64,000 bases of DNA from Ponticaulis koreensis DSM 19734 (GTDB taxonomy: Bacteria > Pseudomonadota > Alphaproteobacteria > Caulobacterales > Hyphomonadaceae), in contig NZ_ATVJ01000003.1 in assembly GCF_000420665.1 (NCBI RefSeq), positions 1-64,000 on the forward strand, written 5' to 3'. Shown piece by piece: positions 1 to 9,362 of the stretch. The notes under the pieces were generated by a model. The model did not search any database. It was not told where the DNA came from and saw only the letters and a program-made list of their open reading frames with translations. The stretch's first letter is position 1; every line of letters begins with the position of its first letter. A program made the translations under genes and the position numbers.

Positions 1-3000
1 TCTGCGGATGATGTTACAACGGCCTTCGAGTATGATGACCTTGGGCGGGTTGCGAAACAGATCGACGCTGAGCAGGGCGAGACCGAATACGTTTATGATA
101 CGCGTGGCAATGTAATCCGGACGCAGGATGCGAATGGTGGTTTGAGCTTCCTGTATTATGATCGGCTGGACCGCGTTGAGCTGAGCGTGGATGCAGAAGG
201 GTATGCGACCTCGTTTGAGTATGATGCGAACGGCAATGTTCTGAGCCAGACACGATACGCCACCCAGCTGACAGGCAGTTATGATGAAGTGAACCGTCCG
301 GTGCCGGGTTCGTCTGCGGATGATGTTACAACGGCTTTTAAGTTCGATAAACTTAACCGACTGATTGAGACACAGTCTCAGGCCAGAACAGTTTTCACAG
401 ATGCAACAGATGTGTCAGGTGAAGCGGATGTCGTGCGTGTCGATTATACTGTTTACGACGCTGTGGGTAATGTTCTGGAGCGAGGGACCCGAGTAGATTC
501 TGAAGTCCTTACCAGATCGTTGTATTACTATGATGCACGTAGCATGCTTACGGATCAGGTGTCAGCGAGCGGAACATGGACTGAGCATAAATATGATGCA
601 GAGGGGAATGTCCTTCAGACTACAGTCCATGGTCGACTTCTGAATTCTGCGTATAGCATTTTGAATACAGCGCGCCCCAGTGCACCGCCATCAGTTTCCG
701 ATCTGGTCGAGCCTCCCGCAGGAACGCTTGAGGATCCCGATCGCGTAACGCAGTTTGAATATGATAAGGTAGGCCAACTTGTTTCGTCACGACTTCTCAA
801 CGTGATGTTTGGTCATGGGAGAGATGTGAATGGCAATTATGATTTCTTCACGTCTGCCGTAAATGACTCGCTTGTCACTAGCTACGAATACGATGCTCTT
901 GGCAATGTTGTGAAAACGATCGATCCAAATGGTGGTGAGATCCATGCTTGGTATGATGATCTTGGGCGTAAAACACACCAACTGGATGGTGAAAAGTATC
1001 TGACGCGATGGGAGTATGACGCCTACGGCAATGTCACCTTGGAGACCAGGTATGCGAAAGCTGTAACGGATATGGTTACGGCGGCTGCACCACCTGCATC
1101 TCCGTCTGCGCATGCTGATATCGCCGACAGAGTAACCGAATATGACTATGATAAGCGCGGCAACAGACTGACAGAAACCCGAAAAAGCGTTGAAGTTTTT
1201 GGCAGTTCAGGAAGTAGCACGACAACGGATGCCACTGTAACCTTTGAGTATAATGCGAGTGGGCAGGTCACCAAAAAGACGGAAGCAACCGGCGAGTTTT
1301 TTGAGTACAGCTATAATTCCAACGGCTGGCTGATTGAAGAAAAGCGACCTGTTCTGAATTCCGAGCACACCATTCATGGCAGTGTGGTCACGCCAACTAT
1401 ACAGTATGAGTATGATAGCTTTGGAAATCTGAAAAAGACAACTGAGTTGGGTATTTCCCAGGATGGAATTCCAGACCGTGTTGCGCAGAATACGTATGAT
1501 TCTGGTGGAAGTCTCGTTCAGTCCACGAATGCGTTGGGATATACAAAAGACTACAAATACGATGTCTTCGGTCGTGTGATCCGTGAAGAATATGATCGGA
1601 CACTATCAGACGGAACAACGCGCCGTGAAGCGGTCTGGTACGCTTATGACGTAGAAGGACGTGTCGTTTCGCAAGGTGTCGCCGAGTTACGCGACAATAT
1701 ATGGAACCAGAGTCGATCGTCTGATGGTGCTGACACCAGTTTTGAGGCCGCAGACGATCTGGCCGCGACGCAGACAACATATAACGCGTTCGGAGATGTG
1801 CGATCCATTTCCATTGAAGGCTCTACAGTCTCTGAAAATTATTATGATGCTGCTGGTCGTGTGTGGCGAACAACCAGCGGCGACGGCGTACTGAAGTTTT
1901 TCATGTACGACGCTAATGGCAACCAGACGCTCGCTGTAACAAGCGATGGCGACAACTTTTCAACTATCGAAAATGTTTCCGATGTTTCCACCATCTGGGG
2001 AGCCGACACGTCGCGGATTGGTAATATCTATTCAGAGGGTCGCAATGCGACAATTACGCTTTATGATAGTGTGGGCAATGCGGTTGAAGTACAGGAACCT
2101 GAGCGTGAGCTGAGTGAAGGTGGAGCGCGTACTCGTCTGATCACGCAACGTGGTTTTAATGCTTTTGGTGAAGTTATCTGGGAAATGGATGCCCGTAATT
2201 ACGCCAGATGGGCGGGTGTCGGCGCGAATGATGATTACCGCGTAGATTACGCCCATAACACTGCCGGCAGGGTAACCAGCATCTCTACTCCTGCTGTGTC
2301 CGTCTGGGAGGCGGATGGCACAGAGACGGCAAATCAGCGCCTCATAACCCTGCAGTATTATGACGCATCTGGCCGTCTGGTCGCAACACGTGACGCGAAC
2401 GGCTCGCTTACTGAAAGAATCTTGCTGGAGGGTACAGGTTATCAGCCGGGCAGTGAGCAAGTTGTTTCTGTAGCATATCCCGACCAGGGCAATACCAAAA
2501 CCCTGTATGATGTATTCGGGAATATGCGTGTGTCGTCTGATCAGCTTGAAAGGGAGACGGTATACACGGTTGACGCTGCGGGGCAGGTCATCACTACAGA
2601 ATATGAAGATCCTGACGGTGCCGGCAGTCAGCTCGCGCTGTTCGTGCACTATGAATATGACGAGCTGGGCCAAAAAATTTCTGAATGGAATAACCAGCTT
2701 GGCGCAGGCAAGAAGCAAACAACAGATTATGACGCGCTGGGGCGTGTGACCCGCGAGGTCGCGTTTGGCGGCGATGTGACAGAGTATGAGTATCAGTGGC
2801 TCGGGGCAGCGACCTCTTCCATGGGGGGAACAGGGCGCTGGAAAGAGGTGACAATCCGTGAAAATGGCCGGATGTCATCGGTAGAGAAGGACGTTTATGA
2901 CAGGGTAATGGTCAGCTCTGACCTGGATGGGCGAAACACAAGCTATCTCTACGATAACGCAGGCCGACTGAAGTTTACCAATGGTCCTGCAGAGGCAGAT

Positions 3001-6000
3001 ATCTGGCACAGTTATCTGAATACAGGGCTGCTGGCTGAAACCATTCGCAATGATGAACCGGATGCCTACGGTCTGCGCGGCACGTTCGGCTATGACGAAG
3101 GCGGCCAGATCATCTCTGAACATCTTCAGGCGGGAAGCTATAACAGCAGTACAGGCGTGTTCACGGCGAATGCCTATACTCTGAAAGACCAGACTGCACA
3201 CTATGATGCGCTGGGTCGTCTGGATAGCTGGACTGAGGGGGGGGGCTCGACCCGGTCTGTGGCAGACACTTACGCAAACTCTAACGGTGTCGTGCCGTTT
3301 GATCACGCAATTCCCGCAGCGTCGCTGACTTATAGATATGATGCAAACGGCAACATTCGCAACACATTTGCCATATACAGAAATATTGATGAAGACGGGA
3401 ATGTGACGAACATTAGTACACAGGATAACTGGTATCTGTTCGATGCAATGAACCGGGTCACGCTGAGTGAAGGCATTCTGGAAAATGGTGAGATTAAGTT
3501 CAGTGTAGAGCAAGGAGCGTCAGTATTATACGACGCAGCTGGCAACCGGCTGCAGACGGAAACCCTAAGTATTGACGAGATTTGGGAAGGCACTTCGTCA
3601 GGGGGGGGGATAGGCGGTCAGCCTGGCACTTTGGAACAGCAGCCAATAATTCGCCGTGAAACCTTCGAATATGACGCGGCAAACCGGCTTGCGGCTGTTC
3701 GCCTGAATAAACGCTTTGCCAATTATGATGCCAATGCGGGTGGTTATGTGTACGAAGAGCCTTCCGGGCCGGGAACAATTCGTGCCACATTTGATTATGA
3801 CACACTTGGCCGTCAAAAGCGCCAGATTGATTATCTACAGGACGGCACCACGGTCGCTTATGATGCTTCCACGGCTTATAACGATGATGGGACGGTCCAT
3901 AGCATCACCACCGAGACCCGGCGCGGCAATGATATTTATCGCGCCGTAACAACGAATGACTATGGCACCGGGACGGACTATTCCCTTGGTGCGGTGAATA
4001 TCTCCACTAGTATCAACTATAAGAATAATAATGATGGCGATGCGAAGGATACGCGCACCTATAACGAATATCAGTGGCATAGTGGACCAACACAGTCGAA
4101 AACCGTGTTCGATGACGATTATCGCGTTAATCAGGCGCAGGACCAGCAAACCGTTGCGGCTGTTATGGCCAATCCGTCGCTTGTGAACTCAGATGTGGAT
4201 TTTACACATTTTCAGCTGAGTAAAACGGGTCAGATCCTCCATGCTCATACCGATGATGGCCGCGACCGGACGGTGTATTTCACCAATGACCTGACCGGTC
4301 AGGTTCTGCACAAATATGAGGTGAACGGGTATACAGATGTTGGCGACCCGACCTCAATTCTCTACCGGTTTTCCGGTAAGGAAATGGGCAGCATCACCAA
4401 TAATGGCACAGGCGACAGCCGCGCGACCTATAGTAAATCTATTGATGATCGCACGGTTACATCCGGCTCTGGTCCGTTCTATAACGGCAGCGATGATGAG
4501 AGCAGCGAAGCGGACTTTGCCGTTGGTCCGCAGGCTGTAACCTCCTATTTCCAGGGCTCTGGCGCGGGCAGTTATACCGTTCAGAACAATGGGGAGAGCC
4601 TGTCTTCCATTGCGGCACAGCTCTGGGGCGACAGCTCGCTCTGGTATAAGCTGGCCGGGGTGAATGGTCTTGGCGGGGATGTCCAGCTCGCCGCCGGGCA
4701 GACGCTGCGCATCCCGACAGGTGTTCTGCGCAACACGCATAACGCCTCCACCTTCCAGCCTTATGACCCGGCAGACGCAATTGGAGACCTTTCCCCGACT
4801 GCGCCAAATCCGAAGCCGAAAAACGGCAATAACTGCGGCGTCGCCGGTCAGATTATTCTGGCAACCATCGCGATAGTCGTTGCGACCATTGTCTCTGGCG
4901 GTATCGCAGGGCTTGCTGGCGGAAGCGGCTTCTGGGGCGGCGTCACATCATTGGTGCAAGGCGGATCTCTTTCGTCCATTGCGGGCGGTGGCCTGAGCGG
5001 GTTTGCCGCAGGTGCTGCTGGCGGCGCGGCTGGCTCCATCGTGTCGCAGGGCGTTGGTGTTGCCACAGGCATACAGGAGAAATTCTCCTGGAATGAGGTC
5101 GGGCTTGCCGCGCTGTCGGGCGGTCTTTCGGGCAGTGGGAGTGAGCTGGGTGTAGGGGGCACTTCGAGGCTGTCGAATGCGGCCCGCGCTTCGGTGCACA
5201 GCGTTCTGGTTCAGGGCATTGGTGTCGCCACCGGTATGCAGCGAAAATTCAGCTGGGCGGGTGTCGCGGCTGCGGGCGTCGGATCATACGCGGCTGAATT
5301 TGCGGCAGAACATTTGCCCGGAGCCGCGACTCAGGACCGGGTCGCGCATTGGGGTAACAGGCTTGCGTCGAACACCGCTGGCGCAATCGCGAATGCTGCG
5401 ACCAGAACAGCAATCGAAGGCGGCAGCTTTGAACGTAATCTCCGCGCTGCTATTCCGGATGTTATTGGCCAGGCGTTGGGCAATTTTCTGACCGAATCCC
5501 TTCCATATTCCGAAATAATTGAAACTCTCAGAAGAAGTTCTGATGACCCTGTTATTAATGTCGATAACCCGCCTAGCTTACAGGAGATTTTGGCAGACCG
5601 GGGATATGAAGTCGTTCCGGCTGGGATGGTTCTGGAAGACTCTCCGTTGCGGACACTTGGGCCTAACTACGACTTTCCGGCGACGTCTGGAAAAACTGCC
5701 TTTGGAGGATTAGTTTTCTCGACAGATGCGAATGGAAGATTAGTGGAGATCGTAGGGGTTGAGGATGTTCCTCAAGGGAGAAATACTGGGCCGGTTCCAG
5801 GTGAAGACGACGTTTCAAATTGGCGAAAGGTGGATCAGTTTGGTGCCGGGCTTGGGGCCGGGATAGGCCAGGGCGCCATTGATGCCCTATATGGAGTTGG
5901 TGGCGCCATTAACTCTTTATTTTGGTTAATGTCGGGTGGGCCGCTTTACCGTGAGAACCATTTCCTTACATCGGAAGCCGATCAGTTCGTGGGGGGAATG

Positions 6001-6807
6001 GATGCGACCTATGATGCGATAGGTGATTACTGGGAACTGGGAAATGACACGGATTTTGTCAATGCCACTCTGACGATCGCCGCCGGACCTGCAACGGAAG
6101 CTTGGGGTGATGGCGATTATTATGGATCTGGGTATGCCGCCGCAGGGGTTGTAACTACAGCAGCGGAATTGATTGTAACTAGACGGCTCTCCTCACCAAT
6201 TTCCTCTCCGCAATGGCAAAGAATAGGCAGGTTGAATTCCGCCTTTGATAACGATGTGTTCTTCACCTCATCGCGATATAGTGAATATATATTCGATGAC
6301 GGGGTTAACCAAATCATTTTGAAACAAGATGATTTACAATTCCATGTGATCTCTGGCGATCTTGCAACTATCGGTTTTTCCGATGAAAGCCTCTCTTTTG
6401 TGGCAATTTCCAACGATCCTTTGAGAATTGTAGGCGAATTTGTACCAGAACAGTGGACGTTTAGAGGTGGGAGGTACGGGCGGCTTGGCACCGGTTTGGG
6501 TATTGAACGAAATCATTTTCCTCCCGATAGTTTAGGACTTTTCACGCAATACAGTGGACCATCGGTTCAAATGTGGGCAGTCGATCATCGATTGACCTCT
6601 AGCTGGGGACGTAGTTTGGAAGCTGTTGAATACAGAAGCAGGTTAAGCAATATGATAGGCGAAGGTCGAGTTCGCGATGCGGTGGCCACTGAGATAAGGG
6701 ATATGCGGCGAGTGTCATTAATTCAATATGGTACGCCGCGCGTTTATAATCAGGGAATTCGTGAAGCGTTGGATTATTTCTACGGTACTGGTAAGTTGGC
6801 GAAATAA
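1..6807 (+). CDS. Giant RHS/YD-repeat protein, C-terminal part (5' end outside window)
   Basis: The frame is open from the first base, so the start lies upstream; 2268 residues are visible. Dozens of YD motifs of the type YDxxGN / YDALGR fill roughly residues 1-1450 and would form the beta-cage shell known for RHS proteins. A LysM-like segment follows at about 1524-1572, then a Gly/Ala-rich hydrophobic stretch at about 1617-1660 and a non-repetitive tail. The last part has N-H (2171-2172) and D-H-R (2195-2197) motifs that could belong to an HNH-like nuclease, but this is a guess. The tail is visibly more AT-rich than the YD core. I did not find the classical DPxGL core-ending motif. Inference: a polymorphic toxin delivered by contact-dependent or secreted means. 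It could instead be a surface or wall-associated protein with no toxin activity. Confidence 0.85.
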   Translation, partial: SADDVTTAFEYDDLGRVAKQIDAEQGETEYVYDTRGNVIRTQDANGGLSFLYYDRLDRVELSVDAEGYATSFEYDANGNVLSQTRYATQLTGSYDEVNRPVPGSSADDVTTAFKFDKLNRLIETQSQARTVFTDATDVSGEADVVRVDYTVYDAVGNVLERGTRVDSEVLTRSLYYYDARSMLTDQVSASGTWTEHKYDAEGNVLQTTVHGRLLNSAYSILNTARPSAPPSVSDLVEPPAGTLEDPDRVTQFEYDKVGQLVSSRLLNVMFGHGRDVNGNYDFFTSAVNDSLVTSYEYDALGNVVKTIDPNGGEIHAWYDDLGRKTHQLDGEKYLTRWEYDAYGNVTLETRYAKAVTDMVTAAAPPASPSAHADIADRVTEYDYDKRGNRLTETRKSVEVFGSSGSSTTTDATVTFEYNASGQVTKKTEATGEFFEYSYNSNGWLIEEKRPVLNSEHTIHGSVVTPTIQYEYDSFGNLKKTTELGISQDGIPDRVAQNTYDSGGSLVQSTNALGYTKDYKYDVFGRVIREEYDRTLSDGTTRREAVWYAYDVEGRVVSQGVAELRDNIWNQSRSSDGADTSFEAADDLAATQTTYNAFGDVRSISIEGSTVSENYYDAAGRVWRTTSGDGVLKFFMYDANGNQTLAVTSDGDNFSTIENVSDVSTIWGADTSRIGNIYSEGRNATITLYDSVGNAVEVQEPERELSEGGARTRLITQRGFNAFGEVIWEMDARNYARWAGVGANDDYRVDYAHNTAGRVTSISTPAVSVWEADGTETANQRLITLQYYDASGRLVATRDANGSLTERILLEGTGYQPGSEQVVSVAYPDQGNTKTLYDVFGNMRVSSDQLERETVYTVDAAGQVITTEYEDPDGAGSQLALFVHYEYDELGQKISEWNNQLGAGKKQTTDYDALGRVTREVAFGGDVTEYEYQWLGAATSSMGGTGRWKEVTIRENGRMSSVEKDVYDRVMVSSDLDGRNTSYLYDNAGRLKFTNGPAEADIWHSYLNTGLLAETIRNDEPDAYGLRGTFGYDEGGQIISEHLQAGSYNSSTGVFTANAYTLKDQTAHYDALGRLDSWTEGGGSTRSVADTYANSNGVVPFDHAIPAASLTYRYDANGNIRNTFAIYRNIDEDGNVTNISTQDNWYLFDAMNRVTLSEGILENGEIKFSVEQGASVLYDAAGNRLQTETLSIDEIWEGTSSGGGIGGQPGTLEQQPIIRRETFEYDAANRLAAVRLNKRFANYDANAGGYVYEEPSGPGTIRATFDYDTLGRQKRQIDYLQDGTTVAYDASTAYNDDGTVHSITTETRRGNDIYRAVTTNDYGTGTDYSLGAVNISTSINYKNNNDGDAKDTRTYNEYQWHSGPTQSKTVFDDDYRVNQAQDQQTVAAVMANPSLVNSDVDFTHFQLSKTGQILHAHTDDGRDRTVYFTNDLTGQVLHKYEVNGYTDVGDPTSILYRFSGKEMGSITNNGTGDSRATYSKSIDDRTVTSGSGPFYNGSDDESSEADFAVGPQAVTSYFQGSGAGSYTVQNNGESLSSIAAQLWGDSSLWYKLAGVNGLGGDVQLAAGQTLRIPTGVLRNTHNASTFQPYDPADAIGDLSPTAPNPKPKNGNNCGVAGQIILATIAIVVATIVSGGIAGLAGGSGFWGGVTSLVQGGSLSSIAGGGLSGFAAGAAGGAAGSIVSQGVGVATGIQEKFSWNEVGLAALSGGLSGSGSELGVGGTSRLSNAARASVHSVLVQGIGVATGMQRKFSWAGVAAAGVGSYAAEFAAEHLPGAATQDRVAHWGNRLASNTAGAIANAATRTAIEGGSFERNLRAAIPDVIGQALGNFLTESLPYSEIIETLRRSSDDPVINVDNPPSLQEILADRGYEVVPAGMVLEDSPLRTLGPNYDFPATSGKTAFGGLVFSTDANGRLVEIVGVEDVPQGRNTGPVPGEDDVSNWRKVDQFGAGLGAGIGQGAIDALYGVGGAINSLFWLMSGGPLYRENHFLTSEADQFVGGMDATYDAIGDYWELGNDTDFVNATLTIAAGPATEAWGDGDYYGSGYAAAGVVTTAAELIVTRRLSSPISSPQWQRIGRLNSAFDNDVFFTSSRYSEYIFDDGVNQIILKQDDLQFHVISGDLATIGFSDESLSFVAISNDPLRIVGEFVPEQWTFRGGRYGRLGTGLGIERNHFPPDSLGLFTQYSGPSVQMWAVDHRLTSSWGRSLEAVEYRSRLSNMIGEGRVRDAVATEIRDMRRVSLIQYGTPRVYNQGIREALDYFYGTGKLAK

Positions 6808-6829
6808 TTTTTTGAGAGCAGGTGATAAA

Positions 6830-7252
6830 ATGAAAATTGTCCCATTTGTCTCGGTTGGCGAAATTTGTTTCGGTGACTCTTTGGAACAAGTAGAAGCAGC
6901 ACTGGGCAGACCAAATTCTTCCATTTCTAGGGGTAATTCTACTAAAAACTGGTATGGAAAGGTTGAGGTAACCTTCAAAGACAATATTGTGGTGGATATT
7001 GGAGTCGCATATCCGCAAAAAGTGACTTTGGAGGGGGTGGATATTTTTAATGATCCGTTAGGGTGGAAGAAAATTTGTAAGTTGGACGGCGAACCCAAAT
7101 CAAATTATGGCATCGTCGTGCTGCCTAAGTACGGAGTTTCATTTTCAGGAATCCATGACGGTAATGACTCGCAAAGATCGGTGGGCGCCTTTGTGAAAGG
7201 TTTATGGGACGAGATTTTACCATCCATGCAGCCTTTTGAAGATTACAAATAA
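6830..7252 (+). CDS. Small protein in immunity-gene position after RHS toxin
   Basis: 140 residues starting at an ATG preceded by GAGAGCAGG, 22 bases after the RHS stop and on the same strand. The N-terminus (VGEICFGDSLEQVEAALGRP) has the I-x-FG-x-S-x-x-x-V-x-x-x-LG-x-P pattern that I associate with small immunity-like proteins. No signal peptide or membrane segment is visible, so it is probably cytoplasmic. Its base composition is AT-rich like the RHS tail and unlike the YD core, as expected if tip and immunity gene travelled together. The function is inferred from position; no family could be named. Confidence 0.6.
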   Translation: MKIVPFVSVGEICFGDSLEQVEAALGRPNSSISRGNSTKNWYGKVEVTFKDNIVVDIGVAYPQKVTLEGVDIFNDPLGWKKICKLDGEPKSNYGIVVLPKYGVSFSGIHDGNDSQRSVGAFVKGLWDEILPSMQPFEDYK

Positions 7253-8027
7253 TTTTTATTAGCAATCCGATGCGTTGCATCGGGTAGGGCGGGCTGAGGG
7301 GCGAAGTGCGCCAGTAAACCAAGCCGCAATCCGCAGCCTTATCGGATATGAGAACCCCCTCCACCTCCCCCTTTCTAAGGGGGAGAGCCTGTCGGTGCTC
7401 GTTGCGTTTCCACACAATCTCTCAGCAGAAATCCCGCCCGAAGCGAAGTGACGAGCCGGGACCCAGACAAAACACTTACGGGGCCCCGGACCGCCGTGCG
7501 GCGTTCGGGGTTACCGGTATCGGGGAGAGTTTCCGTCACCTTGTCGGCCCCCTTTTGTTCGGCCTGACCTATCGGCTGCGTCTCCCCGGTGCGTGTCACC
7601 GGGGACCATCTCCCACAGTCTCAGCGCGCAAACTTCAGGAGTTGGGTCCCATGAACACGTCATGGGACGCCGCCCATAGACTGGAAGCGTCCGTTTTCAT
7701 TGTCATCCCGTGCGCAGTGCAGCGCGTAGCGATGCTCTGCAGACACGGGACCTGATCGCGGGAAACGGCATGTTTCGGGTCCCGGATCAGCAATGCATCA
7801 TTGTCATGCTGCACAGCATCCGGGATGACACGAGGTCGTGCTTCGCTCATTCCTGCGCATGCAGGGATCTGGTTTGACATGGCTGGTCCGGTTTCCCGCC
7901 TTCGCGGGAAAGAGCGAAAACCTATCAAAACGACAGATCCCCGCGCCGGCGGGTATCGCGCGTTGCGCTCAACACCGCCCTACATTTTCTTATCCCACGC
8001 CACCGAACATCACCCTAAACTTGAGGG
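7253..8027. repeat. Intergenic palindromic repeat cluster, no convincing gene
   Basis: About 775 bases without a credible gene. Several short perfect hairpins stand out: a 9-bp stem with 3-base loop at 7365-7385 (CTCCCCCTT / AAGGGGGAG), a 9-bp stem at 7583-7605 (TCCCCGGTG / CACCGGGGA) and an 8-bp stem at 7892-7911 (TTTCCCGC / GCGGGAAA). Phrases such as CCTGCGCATGCAGG near 7850 resemble dispersed intergenic repeats common in alphaproteobacterial genomes. Short open frames here are by-products of the high GC content. Confidence 0.6.
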
Positions 8028-8660
8028 ATGAACCCCGCGCCATCATCTGCCGCTGACTACACATCGCTGACCATTGGTCAGTTGATCGGGCTGAGCCTTG
8101 CGCGGCTTTATGCCTGGTGCGTGCGGCTTCAGGCGTCTGGCGAAACACGCGCGCCGCGTGATCTTGCTCAGATGGCGATCTCAACCGACGCTATGGTGCA
8201 TTCTTATGTGCGCATGCTGGCCTCGAACCAGCTTGATCGCGCTGGTTTCACTTACGCAGCAAGTGCGATGCGTACGCCCATCTGGCAACGGGCGGATAGT
8301 CTTGTTTGCTCTCGTGAACCAGAGGTTCACATAGAGCCGGCTCAGGGCTGTCTTGTTGTCTCTCTTGAATCAAATGCTCACATAGAGCCGGCTCAACGCA
8401 GTGAGCTCATCTCAATGGCCGAGCTATCTGACCGGCTGCAGACCGCAATCAAAAACTTTGAACGCGCAGAAACACTGGCGAGCCATCTGGCTCGTGTGAT
8501 CATCTGCGCGCTGGCTTATCTTGAGCCTGCAGAACGCGCTTCCCGTTCGTTCGGTGAGACAGTAGAACCAGCATTCGCGCCTTGTCGTCACGTCGCGACA
8601 CCGCAAGAGCCTTGGCCGCCGCCAGACCGTGCGGCGTCTATCCGTTCACTAGCTATCTGA
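8028..8660 (+). CDS. Hypothetical protein, 210 aa
   Basis: ATG start with GAGG a few bases upstream. I do not recognise the family. The N-terminal half is helical (LTIGQLIGLSLARLYAWCV). The middle carries a 17-residue tandem duplication sharing HIEPAQ, and the C-terminus is Pro/Arg-rich and looks disordered. It stands alone between two repeat-rich intergenic regions, just outside the left end of the tRNA-Arg-linked island. No signal peptide is apparent. It is probably a chromosomal or older accessory gene. Confidence 0.55.
   Translation: MNPAPSSAADYTSLTIGQLIGLSLARLYAWCVRLQASGETRAPRDLAQMAISTDAMVHSYVRMLASNQLDRAGFTYAASAMRTPIWQRADSLVCSREPEVHIEPAQGCLVVSLESNAHIEPAQRSELISMAELSDRLQTAIKNFERAETLASHLARVIICALAYLEPAERASRSFGETVEPAFAPCRHVATPQEPWPPPDRAASIRSLAI
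8300..8401. repeat. 51-bp tandem duplication inside a hypothetical gene
   Basis: Two units with a period of 51 bases begin at 8300 and 8351. The most conserved part is an 18-base identity (TCACATAGAGCCGGCTCA) at 8327-8344 and 8378-8395. The period is a multiple of three, so the reading frame is kept and the protein gains a second HIEPAQ copy. Confidence 0.8.
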
Positions 8661-8996
8661 CTTCAATCTTCAAATCAAAACGTATGCGCGGCAGGGAATC
8701 CCTTGCGGCGATACAGGTGCATCAAGGGCGAAGCCGGATGCACCAGAGACACTCACTCAATAATCTGAAGCATGCTGCCACGCCTTGCCTTGTATTATTC
8801 GGTGTCATTTTTCTGGTGCATTCGCTGCGCTTAATGCACCCTACGCGTCACAAAGTGACGCATACCAGGTCGCGCGGGGTATTTCTTATTTCAGGGAAGA
8901 AATGGCGGACTGGGGAGGCTTAACGCTTCCCAAAGAAAACAGAGAACTAGGCGGGCTAACCCTGCAAAAACTGGTTCAACGAAATCAAAGCAGTAT
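8661..8996. repeat. Intergenic hairpins before the island
   Basis: Two hairpins share nearly the same arms: GGTGCATC/GATGCACC at 8716-8723 and 8737-8744, and GGTGCATT/AATGCACC at 8815-8822 and 8833-8840. A third is GCGTCAC/GTGACGC at 8845-8861. The left attachment-like repeat lies at 8900-8918. A frame reading MADWGG from 8902 is open to 9000 but has no ribosome binding site of its own, and I do not call it as a gene. Confidence 0.6.
8900..8918. other. Candidate attachment site, left end of tRNA-Arg island
   Basis: 19 bases (AAATGGCGGACTGGGGAGG) identical to 54830-54848. There they form the 3' end of tRNA-Arg including the encoded CCA, read from the opposite strand. Here the rest of the tRNA is missing, as expected for the displaced 3' fragment left by integration at a tRNA gene. 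Phage-type genes begin within 100 bases to the right. Identity stops at 8919. Confidence 0.65.
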
Positions 8997-9362
8997 GTGA
9001 CGGGGTGGCTAACCTCTGAACATGAAAGCGCCGCTCCCGTTGCAGCGGGAAACGGCGCACGTGCAATCCACAAAGCAGAGCAAAAAGCACCCTCTCTCTA
9101 TACCCTGATGAGGCAGGCGCAATCAATCGCCAACGAAATGCCGGTGACTGATCTCTCTATCGAACTGATGGACGCGCTTCACGTCATCATTGAGATACTG
9201 GACGAACTTGAAGGCGATCCGGATTTCGAATGCAACGGTGATCGCGAACACGATCCGGCTGAACTCGGTGAACTCGATGAACATGGCTTTCAAAACGAAA
9301 AGCCGTGGGATCGTTTCTGTAAGGTGTTCGGTGGCATTTATCGGGGGCGCTCGCATGTCTGA
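8997..9362 (+). CDS. Hypothetical small acidic protein of phage-like element
   Basis: 121 residues if the GTG at 8997 is used. An internal ATG near residue 38 (MRQAQSIANEMP) is an alternative start. The segment IIEILDELEGDPDFECNGD resembles short acidic proteins that I have seen beside prophage replication genes in alphaproteobacteria; no function is known to me. Its stop overlaps the next gene's ATG by 8 bases (9355-9362), so the two are probably translated together. It is the first gene inside the island. Confidence 0.6.
   Translation: MTGWLTSEHESAAPVAAGNGARAIHKAEQKAPSLYTLMRQAQSIANEMPVTDLSIELMDALHVIIEILDELEGDPDFECNGDREHDPAELGELDEHGFQNEKPWDRFCKVFGGIYRGRSHV

Noticed and set aside
4354-5199. 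Long antisense frames opposite the RHS gene
   Set aside because: They mirror the codon bias of the YD/Gly-rich coding strand, have no start signals and contain no recognisable domain.
7348-7928. Overlapping frames of 74-135 residues in the repeat-rich intergenic region
   Set aside because: Frames on both strands overlap hairpin repeats; the products are low-complexity and Arg/Pro-rich.
8785-9000. Possible 71-residue gene ending at 9000 with MADWGG inside
   Set aside because: No ribosome site, runs through hairpin repeats and the att-like sequence; the in-frame reading is better explained by the tRNA-derived core.
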